Assembly (NCBI RefSeq): GCF_042186555.1
Contig: NC_133330.1
Location: 347,431,409-347,495,408, forward strand
DNA: 64,000 nucleotides
Direction of reading: 5' to 3'
From: Aquarana catesbeiana
Lineage: Eukaryota; Chordata; Amphibia; Anura; Ranidae
This document shows, piece after piece, positions 54,190 through 64,000 of the stretch. Position numbers and translations under genes: made by a program. Within the stretch, counting starts at the first letter, position 1, and each line of letters opens with the position of its first letter. The notes under the pieces are model-generated. The model searched no databases and had not been told where the DNA came from. It saw nothing but the letters and a program-made list of their open reading frames with translations.

Positions 54190-55935
54190 TTATATAATTG
54201 TCTTAAGTTTTTGCTAGAGGGGAGGGGGCCCCTAGATCTAGTCAGAGCCCACTGGGAAGGGGAAATTGATCCCCAAGGGTCTTCTATCGTAACATACGTT
54301 CTTGAGTTTAGGGACAGACTGAAGGAGCTCACGGACACCGTCCAGGAGAACCTTCGGGCTGCCCAAAGGCGGCAGAAATGATGGTACGATCGTACTGCTT
54401 GGAACCACACTCTGGAGGTTGGGCAGAAGGTTCTTGCCCTCAGGCCAACCAAGCAGGACAAGTTAGAGGCCACTTGGCAGGGACCTTACCGGGTTGTGGC
54501 AAAGCTCTGTGACATGACCTACCTCGTGGCTAAATGTTCGGATGAAAGAGTCCGATGGACCTTTCATGTGAACATGTTGAAAGCATACTGGGAAAGATCA
54601 GGAGAGGTAGCCGCTATATGTGCTCCAGCTGTGGAAGATTCTGAGAATCTTCCCCTGCTGGTGCTCCCGGAGCTAAATAGAATTACTGCAGGGATAGAGA
54701 AGATAAAGCTTGACGATCAGCTAGGGCTGACGCAGAGAGAACAAGCTAGACAGGTCCTTAGTCAGAGAAGGGAAATGTTCTCCACAGTCCCTGGGTACAC
54801 TACTATGGCAGTGCACCGTGTGGAGACCCCGGGACAACTGCCACTAAGACAGGCGGCTTACCGGATACCTGACGCAGTGAGAGAAGGGATGCATTGTGAG
54901 ATTGAGATGCTTGAGTTGGGAGTCATCGAGCCATCCCGGTGGTCCTTGTAGCGAAGCGGGATGGCACAACTCGCTTCTGTGTAGACTACCACAGATTAAA
55001 TGAGTGCACCACCACTGATGCTTACCCTATGCCCCGGTCGATGATCTGTTAGATCGCATTGCTCGGGGAAAATTCCTGACAACCCTTGACCTATGCAAAG
55101 GGTACTGGCAAATTTCTCTGGATGCGGAATCTATTCCGAAATCGGCGTTCATTACCCCATTTGGCTTATATCAGTCTAAAGTAATGCCATTTGGGATGAA
55201 GAATCCAGAGGATGGTAGACCAACTCCTCAATGGCCTCCAGGACTATGCTTGTGCATACCTGGATGACATTGCGATCTACAGTGATACCTGGGAGGACCA
55301 TCTGGTTCACCTGGGTGTTGTGTTAGACCGCATCAAAGCTGCAGGACTAACCCTTAAGGCAGAGAAATGCAGCATAGGGATGTCCGAGGTACAGTACCCT
55401 GGACATCGAGTAGGCAGTGGACAACAACGACCCGAGCCTGCTAAGATTGAGGCAGTTGCCAAGTGACCAACCCCCCGTACTAAAACCCAGGTCCTGGCGT
55501 TCCTCGGCACAGCTGGGTACTATAGGAAATTTGCCCCGCAATATAGTTCCATCGCTAAGCCCCTGACAGACCTGACTAAGAAGCACCTTCCCCGACAGGT
55601 ACTGTGGTCCCCTGAGTGTGAAGCTGCCTTCCAACGATTAAAGAATGCACTAACTTCAGCTCCTGTTCTAGCTGCCCCTGACCCAACCAAACGTTTTTGT
55701 GTCCACACAGATGCCTCTACATTTGGGCTGGGGGCAGTACTGAGCCAAGTAGGACCTGATGGCGGTGAGCACCCAGTGGCCTACATCAGTCGGAAGCTGC
55801 TACCCAGGGAAGTCGGTTATGCAGCCGTGGAGAAGGAGTGTTTGGTGCTGGTGTGGGCCAACCTTATCTCTACGGACGATCTTTTACGGTGGTCACCGAC
55901 CACAATCCATTAATCTGGCTTAATCGGGTCTCCGG
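54190..55935 (+). mobile_element. Ty3/gypsy retrotransposon fragment with integrase before reverse transcriptase
   Basis: The fragment starts in the integrase C-terminal part (EFRDRLKELTDTVQENLRAA, then WQGPYRVVAKLCDMTYLV) and passes without a break into the spacer and reverse transcriptase start (RQAAYRIPDAVREG, ELGVIEPS). RT follows in broken frames: VVLVAKRDGTTRFCVDYHRL, TTLDLCKGYW, YACAYLDDIAIYSDTWEDHL (catalytic YLDD) and VLAFLGTAGYYRKFAP. The RNase H piece is FCVHTDASTFGLGAVLSQVG with HPVAYISRKLLPREVGYAAV. Integrase upstream of RT is the Gmr1-type order, not the usual gypsy order. Stops and frameshifts make it inactive. No LTR is seen. Confidence 0.8.
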
Positions 55936-55939
55936 GGAT

Positions 55940-56021
55940 AATGATTCTTGAAAGAGCTGATCACATTGACCAAACAGTTCGTCTCCACAGGTCAATGTGA
56001 TCAGCTCTTTCAAGAATCATT
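55940..56021. repeat. 32-bp perfect inverted repeat
   Basis: The arm AATGATTCTTGAAAGAGCTG (and on to CACATTGACC, 55940-55971) is exactly mirrored at 55990-56021 with an 18-base loop. It sits at the break point of the gypsy fragment. Confidence 0.95.
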
Positions 56022-56171
56022 TATTGTTCAGAATTACCAAGAACAGTCTTTGGGCAAGTCCAAGAAAACAGTCTCTCAAAAATGTAACAAAAAAAAGATT
56101 AATATAGCAATACCAAATAACAGGGTGAATGTGGACAGAAAACGGTCCTTGCAGCCAGTATCCGTGACAAG

Positions 56172-56425
56172 GGGGTATAGCACAAGGTGGGAGGGTATAG
56201 CACAGTGTGGGGGGGTATAGCACAAGGTGGGGGGGTATAGCACAAGGTGGGGGGGTATAGCACAGTGGGGGGGGTATAGCACAGTGTGGGGGGTATAGCA
56301 CAGAGGGGGGGTATAGCACATGGTGGGAGGGTATAGCACAAGGTGGGGGGTATAGCACAGTGTGGGGGGGTATAGCACAGAGGGGGGGTATAGCACAGGG
56401 TGAGGGGGTATAGCACAGCGGGGGA
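56172..56425. repeat. Second block of the G-rich minisatellite
   Basis: About twelve units of GGGGGTATAGCACAGTGTGG and AAGGTGG variants, the same family as 52655-54150. It ends about 40 bases from the donor of the exon at 56679-56464. Confidence 0.95.
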
Positions 56426-56463
56426 TGGGGGTAATCACAGGACTTTCTAGACTCAGCAGGTAC

Positions 56464-56679
56464 CTGGGTATTGGCTGTTTGGCAGATAACATGGCAAGGT
56501 TTCCTCGGGGGACATTGGCCACATGTTGCGGGGAATTCCACATCTCACACAGGACATCCGGCAGGGAGGACGAATGCCCCATCCGGTGCCCGTTACTGTA
56601 AAGACCGCTCAGCAGGCGCACCTTCTGGAATGTCGGATCCAATCCCAGAATGAAGTCGTAGAATATGACAAAGCCGGCT
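56464..56679 (-). CDS. CCDC17: CCDC17 internal exon (third in window)
   Basis: This exon of 216 bases is bordered by TCTCCTTTGCAG|AGCCGG and ATACCCAG|GTACCTG. Its first A completes a Val codon (GT|A) from the upstream exon, 71 codons follow, and AG is left open for the next exon. The protein reads AGFVIFYDFILGLDPTFQKV, RLLSGLYSNGHRMG and then NLAMLSAKQPIP. The AGFVIFYDF...GLDP and RLxSGLY motifs are diagnostic of CCDC17 in my memory. The fold is probably the first half of a C2-like domain that continues in the exon at 50848. Minisatellites lie close on both sides (56425 and 56865). Confidence 0.95.
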
Positions 56680-56864
56680 CTGCAAAGGAGAGAAACAAAT
56701 ATCACTGACATCAGATCCGCGGGGGCGGGGCCTGGAGCAGGCTAGAGCTTCCTGCAATGTAAAGCCTGTACAAAGCACATGAATAAAAGACTAGCAAGTG
56801 TCTAATAATATCCAAAAAATGTTTACTTCTCTGCAACCAGAAATCAGAGACCTTCCGCCCCTGT
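56680..56864. other. Short intron stretch, nothing recognised
   Basis: Contains the acceptor region of the exon at 56679. No repeat. Confidence 0.4.
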
Positions 56865-57800
56865 ATCCTGACTCTGCACGGCTGTGTACTGATCCTGGCC
56901 TGTATCCTGACTCTGCCCGGCTGTGTACTGATCCTGGCCTGTATCCTGACTCTGCCCGGCTGTGTACTGATCCTGGCCTGTATCCTGACTCTGCCCGGCT
57001 GCGTACTGATCCTGACTGTATCCTGACTCTGCCCGGCTGTGTACTGATCCTGACTGTATCCTGACTCTGCCCGGCTGTGTACTGATCCTGATTGTATCCT
57101 GACTGTATCCTGACTGTGCCTGGCTGTGTACCGATCCTGGACTGTATCCTGACTCTGCCCGGCTGTGTACTGATCCTGATTGTATCCTGACTGTATCCTG
57201 ACTGTATCCTGACTCTGCCCGGCTGTGTACCGATCCTGGACTGTATCCTGACTCTGCCCGGCTGTGTACTGATCCTGGACTGTATCCTGACTCTGCCCGG
57301 CTGTGTACTGATCCTGGCCTGTATCCTGACTCTGCCCGGCTGTGTACTGATCCTGGCCTGTATCCTGACTCTGCCCGGCTGTGTACTGATCCTGGCCTGT
57401 ATCCTGACTCTGCCCGGCTGTGTACTGATCCTGGCCTGTATCCTGACTCTGCCCGGTTGTGTACTGATCCTGGCCTGTATCCTGACTCTGCCCGGCTGTG
57501 TACTGATCCTGGCCTGTATCCTGACTCTGCCCGGCTGTGTACTGATCCTGGCCTGTATCCTGACTCTGCCCGGCTGTGTACTGATCCTGGCCTGTATCCT
57601 GACTCTGCCCGGCTGTGTACTGATCCTGGCCTGTATCCTGACTCTGCCCGGCTGTGTACTGATCCTGGCCTGTATCCTGACTCTGCCCGGCTGTGTACTG
57701 ATCCTGGCCTGTATCCTGACTCTGCCCGGCTGTGTACTGATCCTGGCCTGTATCCTGACTTTGCCCGGCTGTGTACTGATCCTGGCCTGTATCCTGACTC
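56865..57800. repeat. 39-bp minisatellite, about 24 copies
   Basis: The unit is CTGGCCTGTATCCTGACTCT then GCCCGGCTGTGTACTGATC. At 57015-57300 units are shortened or partly duplicated (TGTATCCTGACTGTATCC), which gives a heterogeneous core between regular flanks. The unit is 13 codons without a stop, so frames of up to 368 codons stay open on the minus strand. They encode a QDTGQDQYTAGQS repeat and have no gene support. Confidence 0.97.
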
Positions 57801-58204
57801 TCCAGCTCAATCTCCACCAGGTAGGGGACACTAAGGGCTCATTTACACTTGCTTATATTAACACATTAAAGCGCCTACCGCTTCATAATGAAGCTTGGCC
57901 AATGCCCTGTGTGTGCTGATTTACCATTTGTTTTAAAGGGGCCCAGTACAACCCCCGCTCATTAATACCCCTGTTCAGCAGATCCCTCGCTCTGTAGTAA
58001 CCCCCAACTCTGCTGATCCCCCCGCTCTGTAGTAACCCCCAACTCTGCTGATCCCCCACTCAGTATTACCCTCAGCTCTGCTGATTCCCTGCTCAGTAGT
58101 AACCCCCAGCTCTGCTAATCCTTTGGTTTTCTGATCCTCCTCTCTAGTCCCCGCTGACCTCCTATTATTTTCTGGGGTATCTGGGGTGTTATTAGAACAA
58201 TTAG
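57801..58204. other. Intron with short 30-40-bp repeats
   Basis: At 57960-58130 a loose repeat of CTCTGTAGTAACCCCCAACT and CTGCTGATCCCC occurs four or five times. Nothing else recognised. Confidence 0.6.
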
Positions 58205-59853
58205 AACCCTCAGGTCTGCTATGGATTTTAAGGGGAACCCGCGCCAAAATTAAAAAAAAATGGTGTAGGGGTCCCCCCAAAAATCCATACCAGACCCTTA
58301 TCCGAGCACGCAACCTGGCAGGCCGCAGGAAAAGAGGGGGGATGAGAGAGCGCCCCCCCCTCCTGAACCATACCAGGCCACATGCCTTCAACAAGGGGAG
58401 GGTGCTTTGGGGTAACCCCCTTGCCCGGTGGTTGTGTGGGTCTGCGGGCGGGGGGACCACACGTTTTGGCCCCGCCCCTTCTGACACCATGGAGAAGCCA
58501 TTGGGAAGTCCCAGACCGTCAGAGGGGGGTGTGGTCACCCAGGTACGTAAACGGGTGGCCCCGCCCCCTCTGACGCCACAGGGAAGCCATTGGGAAGTCC
58601 CCATGCGTCAGAGGGGGACGGGGTCACCTGGGTTCATCACCGTGTGGCCCCGCCCTCAGTTATAAAGGAACTGTCACCTGAGAGGATGGTCATTACGGCA
58701 GGTGCCTCCCATGGAGGAGGATCGGTGGCGGCGTACAGGGTTTTTTCGGTTCGGCGGAGCAAGAGAAGAAGATAAATGGACTTCGTGGGACATTTTTATT
58801 TTTTAATAAAGGACTTGTCCCAAGATGTGTCTTGTGGTTTTTTTAACATTTTGACACATTTGTGTCAATGTACCCATTACCATTTCAAACAGGGGGGCCG
58901 GGATCTGGGGGTCCCCTTGTTAAAGGGGGCTTCCAGATTCCGATAAGCCCCCTGTCCGCAGACCCCCACAACCACCAGGTAAGGGTTGTGGGGATGAGGC
59001 CCTTGTCCCCATCAACATGGGGACAAGGTGTTTTGGGGGGCTTCCCCAAAGCACCCTCCCAATGTTGAGGGCATGTGGCCTGGTACGGTTCAGGAGGGGG
59101 GGGGCACTCTCTCGTCCCCCCCTCTTTTCCTTCGGCCTGCCAGGTTGTGTGCTCGGATAAGGGTCTAGTATGGATTTTTGAGGGGACCCCCATGCCATTT
59201 TTTAAAAAATGTTGGCGTGGGGTTCCCCTAATATCCATACCAGACCCAAAGGGCCTGGTAATGGACTGGGGTGGGAACCCATGCTCTTTTTTCAATGAGT
59301 TTTATCTATATTGCCGGGACCCTACAATACATTACAGCCGCGATCAGTTTTAAATGACTTTTTTTCCTTTAGAAATGTTATTTTGCTGTCAGACTGTTCT
59401 AAACACGGGAAACATGCGCCCCTTTACAGGCATACTATAGACACCCCTCAGGTACGAAATTTAAAGGGATATTACACTTTTATTGTTTCACTTTAAGCAT
59501 TATTAAAATCACTGCTCCTGAAAAAACGTCCGTTTTTAAAACTTTTTTTTGCATTGATCCATGTCCCCTGGGGCAGGCCCCGGGTCCCCAAACACTCCCC
59601 TGGGGCAGGACCCGGGTCCCCAAACACTCCCCTGGGGCAGGACCCGGGTCCCCAAACACTTTTTATGACAATAACTTGCATATAAGCCTTTAAAATTAGC
59701 ACTTTTGATTTCTCCATAGACTTTTAAAGGGTGTTCCGCAGCTTTCGAATTTGCCGCAAACACCCCAAATTGTTCGCTGTTCGGCAAAAAGGGGGAACCC
59801 CCGATGTTCGAGTTGAACTTACGTTCGACTCAAACATCGGGCTCATCCCTACT
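58205..59853. mobile_element. Long-TIR foldback element (copy C)
   Basis: Left arm at about 58205-58460 and right arm at about 58900-59853 are inverse copies: ATGGATTT, AGACCCTTATCCGAGC and CCTGAACCATACCAGGCC on the left, and their inverses on the right. The right arm runs to the outer end GGGCTCATCCCT; the left arm is truncated. The centre has GC-rich direct repeats with GCCACAGGGAAGCCATTGGG, a TTATAAAG box near 58661 and AATAAA near 58805. A 32-bp unit (CTCCCCTGGGGCAGGACCCG type) is present three times at about 59568-59660. Confidence 0.75.
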
Positions 59854-60359
59854 GACAATACAAGCATTAATCTCCTATAAAAAAGACATTTCATTCAACT
59901 CTGATGTTCAGGCCATATGTGTGCACAGAGGGTGTGTCAGGTATGCCTGGGCACATCCTAATCACTATGTGCCATGCTGATTCCCCCTACTACCTACAGC
60001 CCCCCCCCTGTTAGCTCCTCCCCCCACCCTGCAGTGCTGCTGGCAACCCTCCTTCCTCTCCCTCCAGCTGCTGTGGGGGATGTTTCAGGATGGAGAGCGG
60101 GGGAAGGGGATAGTAAATATATAATTTACTGGCCCCTTCCTTTTCTAAACTAACACACTCATTCACTGAGTCCATTCATAACTGAAGCATAGAAAACTGT
60201 GTTCACTATGCTTCAGTTTGTGAATGAACAGGAAGTCTCTCAGCACAGAGCTCTTCATTCACTGTCCTGTGTAGCTGAGGCTGCAGAGAAAGAAGTGTGT
60301 TTGAGTTTTGGGGTTCAGACAATGAATAGACCCCGTAGAATGAAGGAGAAGTTCCTTAC
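59854..60359. other. Intron, nothing recognised
   Basis: No named repeat. The donor of the exon at 60445-60360 is at 60359-60358. Confidence 0.4.
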
Positions 60360-60445
60360 ACGGGATCGTAGGGTGCCGGTCCCAGAGCATCGAGGGGCTC
60401 CATCACGTGTCTGTTCCCGGCGGGGCTCGGAGGACGCATCGACTC
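60360..60445 (-). CDS. CCDC17: CCDC17 internal exon (second in window)
   Basis: This short exon of 86 bases is bordered by TTTTACCATTCTCAG|GAGTC and CGATCCCGT|GTAAGG. It starts in phase 0 and encodes 28 residues (ESMRPPSPAGNRHV, then MEPLDALGPAPYDP), leaving GT open. Joined to the next exon this gives YDPVAGFVIFYDF, a continuous CCDC17-like motif, which is the best evidence for this small exon. It is separated from the upstream exon by an intron of only 102 bases, the one compact intron in the window. Confidence 0.85.
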
Positions 60446-60547
60446 CTGAGAATGGTAAAAAAAAGACAATTTTACAATAAAGCCGATTGATTCTTCCTCA
60501 GGTCCCCCCTACAGATTTTGGGGGTCTCTCTTCAGTGTGTGACTCAC
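60446..60547 (-). other. Short intron of 102 bases
   Basis: It runs from GTGAGTCAC to TACCATTCTCAG on the minus strand. It is the only intron here without inserted repeats and probably shows the ancestral compact state of the gene. Confidence 0.8.
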
Positions 60548-60771
60548 CTGAGCTCCAATCATCACAGCAGGCTCAGGTCTCCCAATGGGCTGCCTGTTGG
60601 GGTGCAGGGATTGGGGTGGGGGTACGGGGGGAGGCTGGAATGGTGGGGGTCCTTGTACTCCTCGCGGGGGCATCCTACCGACATCTCGTCTGAGCAATTC
60701 AATATCGGCCTGGAGATGAGCCACCTGCTGTATATGTTCCTGCTGCATCTCCGCCATCTCTGCGTCCGCTG
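60548..60771 (-). CDS. CCDC17: CCDC17 internal exon (first in window)
   Basis: This exon of 224 bases is bordered by CTTCCCTAG|CAGCGG and GGAGCTCAG|GTGAGTC. Two leading bases complete a codon from an exon beyond the window, then 74 codons follow and end in phase 0. The first 30 residues (EMAEMQQEHIQQVAHLQAD, IELLRRDV) have heptad spacing and are the end of a coiled coil. The rest is a proline-rich linker (GPPPFQPPPVPPPQSLHP). A CAG three bases into the exon is an alternative acceptor that would remove one residue. The coiled coil followed by the C2-like part at 56679 onward is the CCDC17 layout. The upstream intron starts with the 54-bp array. Confidence 0.88.
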
Positions 60772-60879
60772 CTAGGGAAGAGGGAAACGTTATAATGTCC
60801 CCTCCCCCACACGATTATTATTATACATAGCTCTGACATATACCGCAGTGCTGTACAGAGATCACTGAGCCAATCACAT
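60772..60879. other. Intron next to the 54-bp array
   Basis: Contains CAGTGCTGTACAGAGATCAC, which looks like the single-copy ancestor of part of the repeat unit that follows. Confidence 0.5.
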
Positions 60880-63800
60880 CAGTCTCTGTACAGAGGAGCT
60901 TACACTCTAATGTCCCCTCCCCCACACAGTCACATCAGTCTCTATACAGAGGAGCTTACACTCTAATGTCCCCTCCCCCACACAGTCACATCAGTCTCTA
61001 TACAGAGGAGCTTACACTCTAATGTCCCCTCCCCCCACACATCAGTCTCTGTACAGAGGAGCTTACACTCTAATGTCCCCTCCCCCCACACATCAGTCTC
61101 TATACAGAGGAGCTTACACTCTAATGTCCCCTCCCCCACAGTCACATCAGTCTCTATACAGAGGAGCTTACACTGTAATGTCCCCTCCCCCACAGTCACA
61201 TCAGTCTCTGTACAGAGGAGCTTACACTCTAATGTCCCCTCCCCCACACAGTCACATCAGTCTCTATACAGAGGAGCTTACACTCTAATGTCCCCTCCCC
61301 CCACAGTCACATCAGTCTCTGTACAGAGGAGCTTACACTCTAATGTCCCCTCCCCCACAGTCACATCAGTCTCTGTACAGAGGAGCTTACACTCTAATGT
61401 CCCCTCCCCCACACAGTCACATCAGTCTCTATACAGAGGAGCTTACACTCTAATGTCCCCTCCCCCCACAGTCACATCAGTCTCTATACAGAGGAGCTTA
61501 CACTCTAATGTCCCCTCCCCCACAGTCACATCAGTCTCTGTACAGAGGAGCTTACACTCTAATGTCCCCTCCCCCACAGTCACATCAGTCTCTGTACAGA
61601 GGAGCTTACACTCTAATGTCCCCTCCCCCCACAGTCACATCAGTCTCTATACAGAGGAGCTTACACTCTAATGTCCCCTCCCCCACAGTCACATCAGTCT
61701 CTGTACAGAGGAGCTTACACTCTAATGTCCCCTCCCCCACAGTCACATCAGTCTCTATACAGAGGAGCTTACACTCTAATGTCCCCTCCCCCACAGTCAC
61801 ATCAGTCTCTGTACAGAGGAGCTTACACTCTAATGTCCCCTCCCCCCACACAGTCACATCAGTCTCTATACAGAGGAGCTTACACTCTAATGTCCCCTCC
61901 CCCACAGTCACATCAGTCTCTATACAGAGGAGCTTACACTCTAATGTCCCCTCCCCCACACAGTCACATCAGTCTCTATACAGAGGAGCTTACACTCTAA
62001 TGTCCCCTCCCCCACAGTCACATCAGTCTCTATACAGAGGAGCTTACACTCTAATGTACCCTCCCCCACAGTCACATCAGTCTCTGTACAGAGGAGCTTA
62101 CACTCTAATGTCCCCTCCCCCCACAGTCACATCAGTCTCTGTACAGAGGAGCTTACACTCTAATGTCCCCTCCCCCCACAGTCACATCAGTCTCTATACA
62201 GAGGAGCTTACACTCTAATGTACCCTCCCCCACAGTCACATCAGTCTCTGTACAGAGGAGCTTACACTCTAATGTCCCCTCCCCCACAGTCACATCAGTC
62301 TCTGTACAGAGGAGCTTACACTCTAATGTCCCCTCCCCCACAGTCACATCAGTCTCTATACAGAGGAGCTTACACTCTAATGTCCCCTCCCCCCACAGTC
62401 ACATCAGTCTCTATACAGAGGAGCTTACACTCTAATGTCCCCTCCCCCACAGTCACATCAGTCTCTATACAGAGGAGCTTACACTCTAATGTCCCCTCCC
62501 CCCACAGTCACATCAGTCTCTGTACAGAGGAGCTTACACTCTAATGTCCCCTCCCCCCACAGTCACATCAGTCTCTGTACAGAGGAGCTTACACTCTAAT
62601 GTCCCCTCCCCCCCACAGTCACATCAGTCTCTATACAGAGGAGCTTACACTCTAATGTCCCCTCCCCCCACAGTCACATCAGTCTCTGTACAGAGGAGCT
62701 TACACTCTAATGTCCCCTCCCCCCACAGTCACATCAGTCTCTATACAGAGGAGCTTACACTCTAATGTCCCCTCCCCCACAGTCACATCAGTCTCTGTAC
62801 AGAGGAGCTTACACTATAATGTCCCCTCCCCCACAGTCACATCAGTCTCTATACAGAGGAGCTTACACTCTAATGTCCCCTCCCCCACAGTCACATCAGT
62901 CTCTATACAGAGGAGCTTACACTCTAATGTCCCCCCCCCCACAGTCACATCAGTCTCTATACAGAGGAGCTTACACTCTAATGTCCCCTCCCCCACAGTC
63001 ACATCAGTCTCTGTACAGAGGAGCTTACACTCTAATGTCCCCTCCCCCCACAGTCACATCAGTCTCTATACAGAGGAGCTTACACTCTAATGTCCCCTCC
63101 CCCCACACAGTCACATCAGTCTCTATACAGAGGAGCTTACACTCTAATGTCCCCTCCCCCACAGTCACATCAGTCTCTGTACAGAGGAGCTTACACTCTA
63201 ATGTCCCCTCCCCCCACAGTCACATCAGTCTCTATACAGAGGAGCTTACACTCTAATGTCCCCTCCCCCCACACAGTCACATCATTGTCTGTACAGAGGA
63301 GCTTACACTCTAATGTCCCCTCCCCCACAGTCACATCAGTCTCTATACAGAGGAGCTTACACTCTAATGTCCCCTCCCCCACAGTCACATCAGTCTCTAT
63401 ACAGAGGAGCTTACACTCTAATGTCCCCTCCCCCCACACATCAGTCTCTATACAGAGGAGCTTACACTCTAATGTCCCCTCCCCCAGTCACATCAGTCTC
63501 TATACAGAGGAGCTTACACTCTAATGTCCCCTCCCCCCACAGTCACATCAGTCTCTGTACAGAGGAGCTTACACTCTAATGTCCCCTCCCCCACACAGTC
63601 ACATCAGTCTCTATACAGAGGAGCTTACACTCTAATGTCCCCTCCCCCACACAGTCACATCAGTCTCTATACAGAGGAGCTTACACTCTAATGTCCCCTC
63701 CCCCACAGTCACATCAGTCTCTGTACAGAGGAGCTTACACTCTAATGTCCCCTCCCCCCACACAGTCACATCAGTCTCTATACAGAGGAGCTTACACTCT

Positions 63801-64000
63801 AATGTCCCCTCCCCCACACATCAGTCTCTGTACAGAGGAGCTTACACTCTAATGTCCCCTCCCCCCACACAGTCACATCAGTCTCTGTACAGAGGAGCTT
63901 ACACTCTAATGTCCCCTCCCCCCCACAGTCACATCAGTCTCTATACAGAGGAGCTTACACTCTAATGTCCCCTCCCCCACACAGTCACATCAGTCTCTAT
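60880..64000. repeat. 54-bp minisatellite, more than 50 copies, continues past the edge
   Basis: The unit runs CAGTCTCTGTACAGAGGAGC, TTACACTCTAATGTCCCCTC, CCCCACAGTCACAT, with length variants from C-run and CACA slippage. Each unit contains the 12-bp palindrome CTCTGTACAGAG or its TATACAGAG variant. Frames of up to 236 codons on either strand are by-products. Confidence 0.97.

Noticed and set aside
56711..57834. 368-codon minus-strand frame encoding a QDTGQDQYTAGQS repeat
   Set aside because: It follows from the 39-bp unit; three frames and both strands are open. It lies inside a CCDC17 intron.
15000..57834. Idea that array units are biased to multiples of three because they are coding
   Set aside because: Units of 15, 21, 30, 39, 54 and 57 bp exist, but 13/14, 25/27, 32, 40/41 and 59 bp exist too. 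The arrays lie in introns or dead transposons, so there is no coding reason.
60880..64000. Resemblance to a CRISPR array (regular repeats)
   Set aside because: There are no unique spacers between repeats, the whole unit repeats head to tail, and the context is a vertebrate intron. The same applies to the other arrays.

Overview
This window is vertebrate nuclear DNA, most likely from a frog and probably a ranid. The evidence is the spliced host exons, Tx1/L1, CR1, Harbinger, hAT, Tc1, piggyBac-type and gypsy relics, and several interspersed repeats that resemble ones I know from ranid genomes. Nothing looks bacterial: there are no operons, no rRNA or tRNA genes and no CRISPR array.

The host content is one gene on the minus strand. 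Eight consecutive internal coding exons (60771-60548, 60445-60360, 56679-56464, 50848-50626, 38445-38335, 27628-27471, 19567-19393, 14614-14419) have AG/GT borders, and all seven junctions agree in codon phase. Together they encode about 462 residues. I recognise the middle exons as CCDC17 (coiled-coil domain-containing protein 17). The first coding exons lie beyond 64000, and the last lie below 14419 or beyond the left edge. The gene therefore covers at least 46 kb here, although to my recollection the mammalian gene is only a few kb long. The growth is in the introns, which are filled with transposons and minisatellites.

Layout from left to right. 1-5050 holds a dead PIF/Harbinger transposase split into two blocks, with a 2-kb hAT element (8-bp target duplication) between them; that hAT carries a minisatellite and a hairpin. 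5060-9120 holds ranid repeats, a TTAA-flanked piggyBac-type element, a probable solo LTR and a short minisatellite. 9111-14168 is a Tx1-clade LINE with broken ORF1 and internally deleted ORF2. 14419-19567 holds two exons, a dead Tc1 copy and two minisatellites (21 bp and about 40 bp). 19568-27470 holds a foldback, a SINE, a complete but inactive Tc1-like element and a 30-bp minisatellite. 27629-38334 is a nest of CR1, a long foldback element, two L1 copies and a second CR1 hit by two related hAT elements. 38446-50625 is a 12-kb intron that is almost entirely one 13/14-bp minisatellite. 50849-56463 holds a G-rich minisatellite split by a gypsy fragment. 56680-60359 holds a 39-bp minisatellite and a foldback copy. 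60880-64000 is a 54-bp minisatellite that runs off the edge.

The most unusual signal is in the 12-kb intron. On the sense strand each repeat unit contains CAGGTAGGTG. This is the same sequence as the real 5' splice site of the exon that borders the array (CACAG|GTAGGTG). The intron is in effect hundreds of tandem copies of its own splice donor. I have not seen this described. A functional effect (U1 binding, recursive splicing, slow splicing) is inference only.
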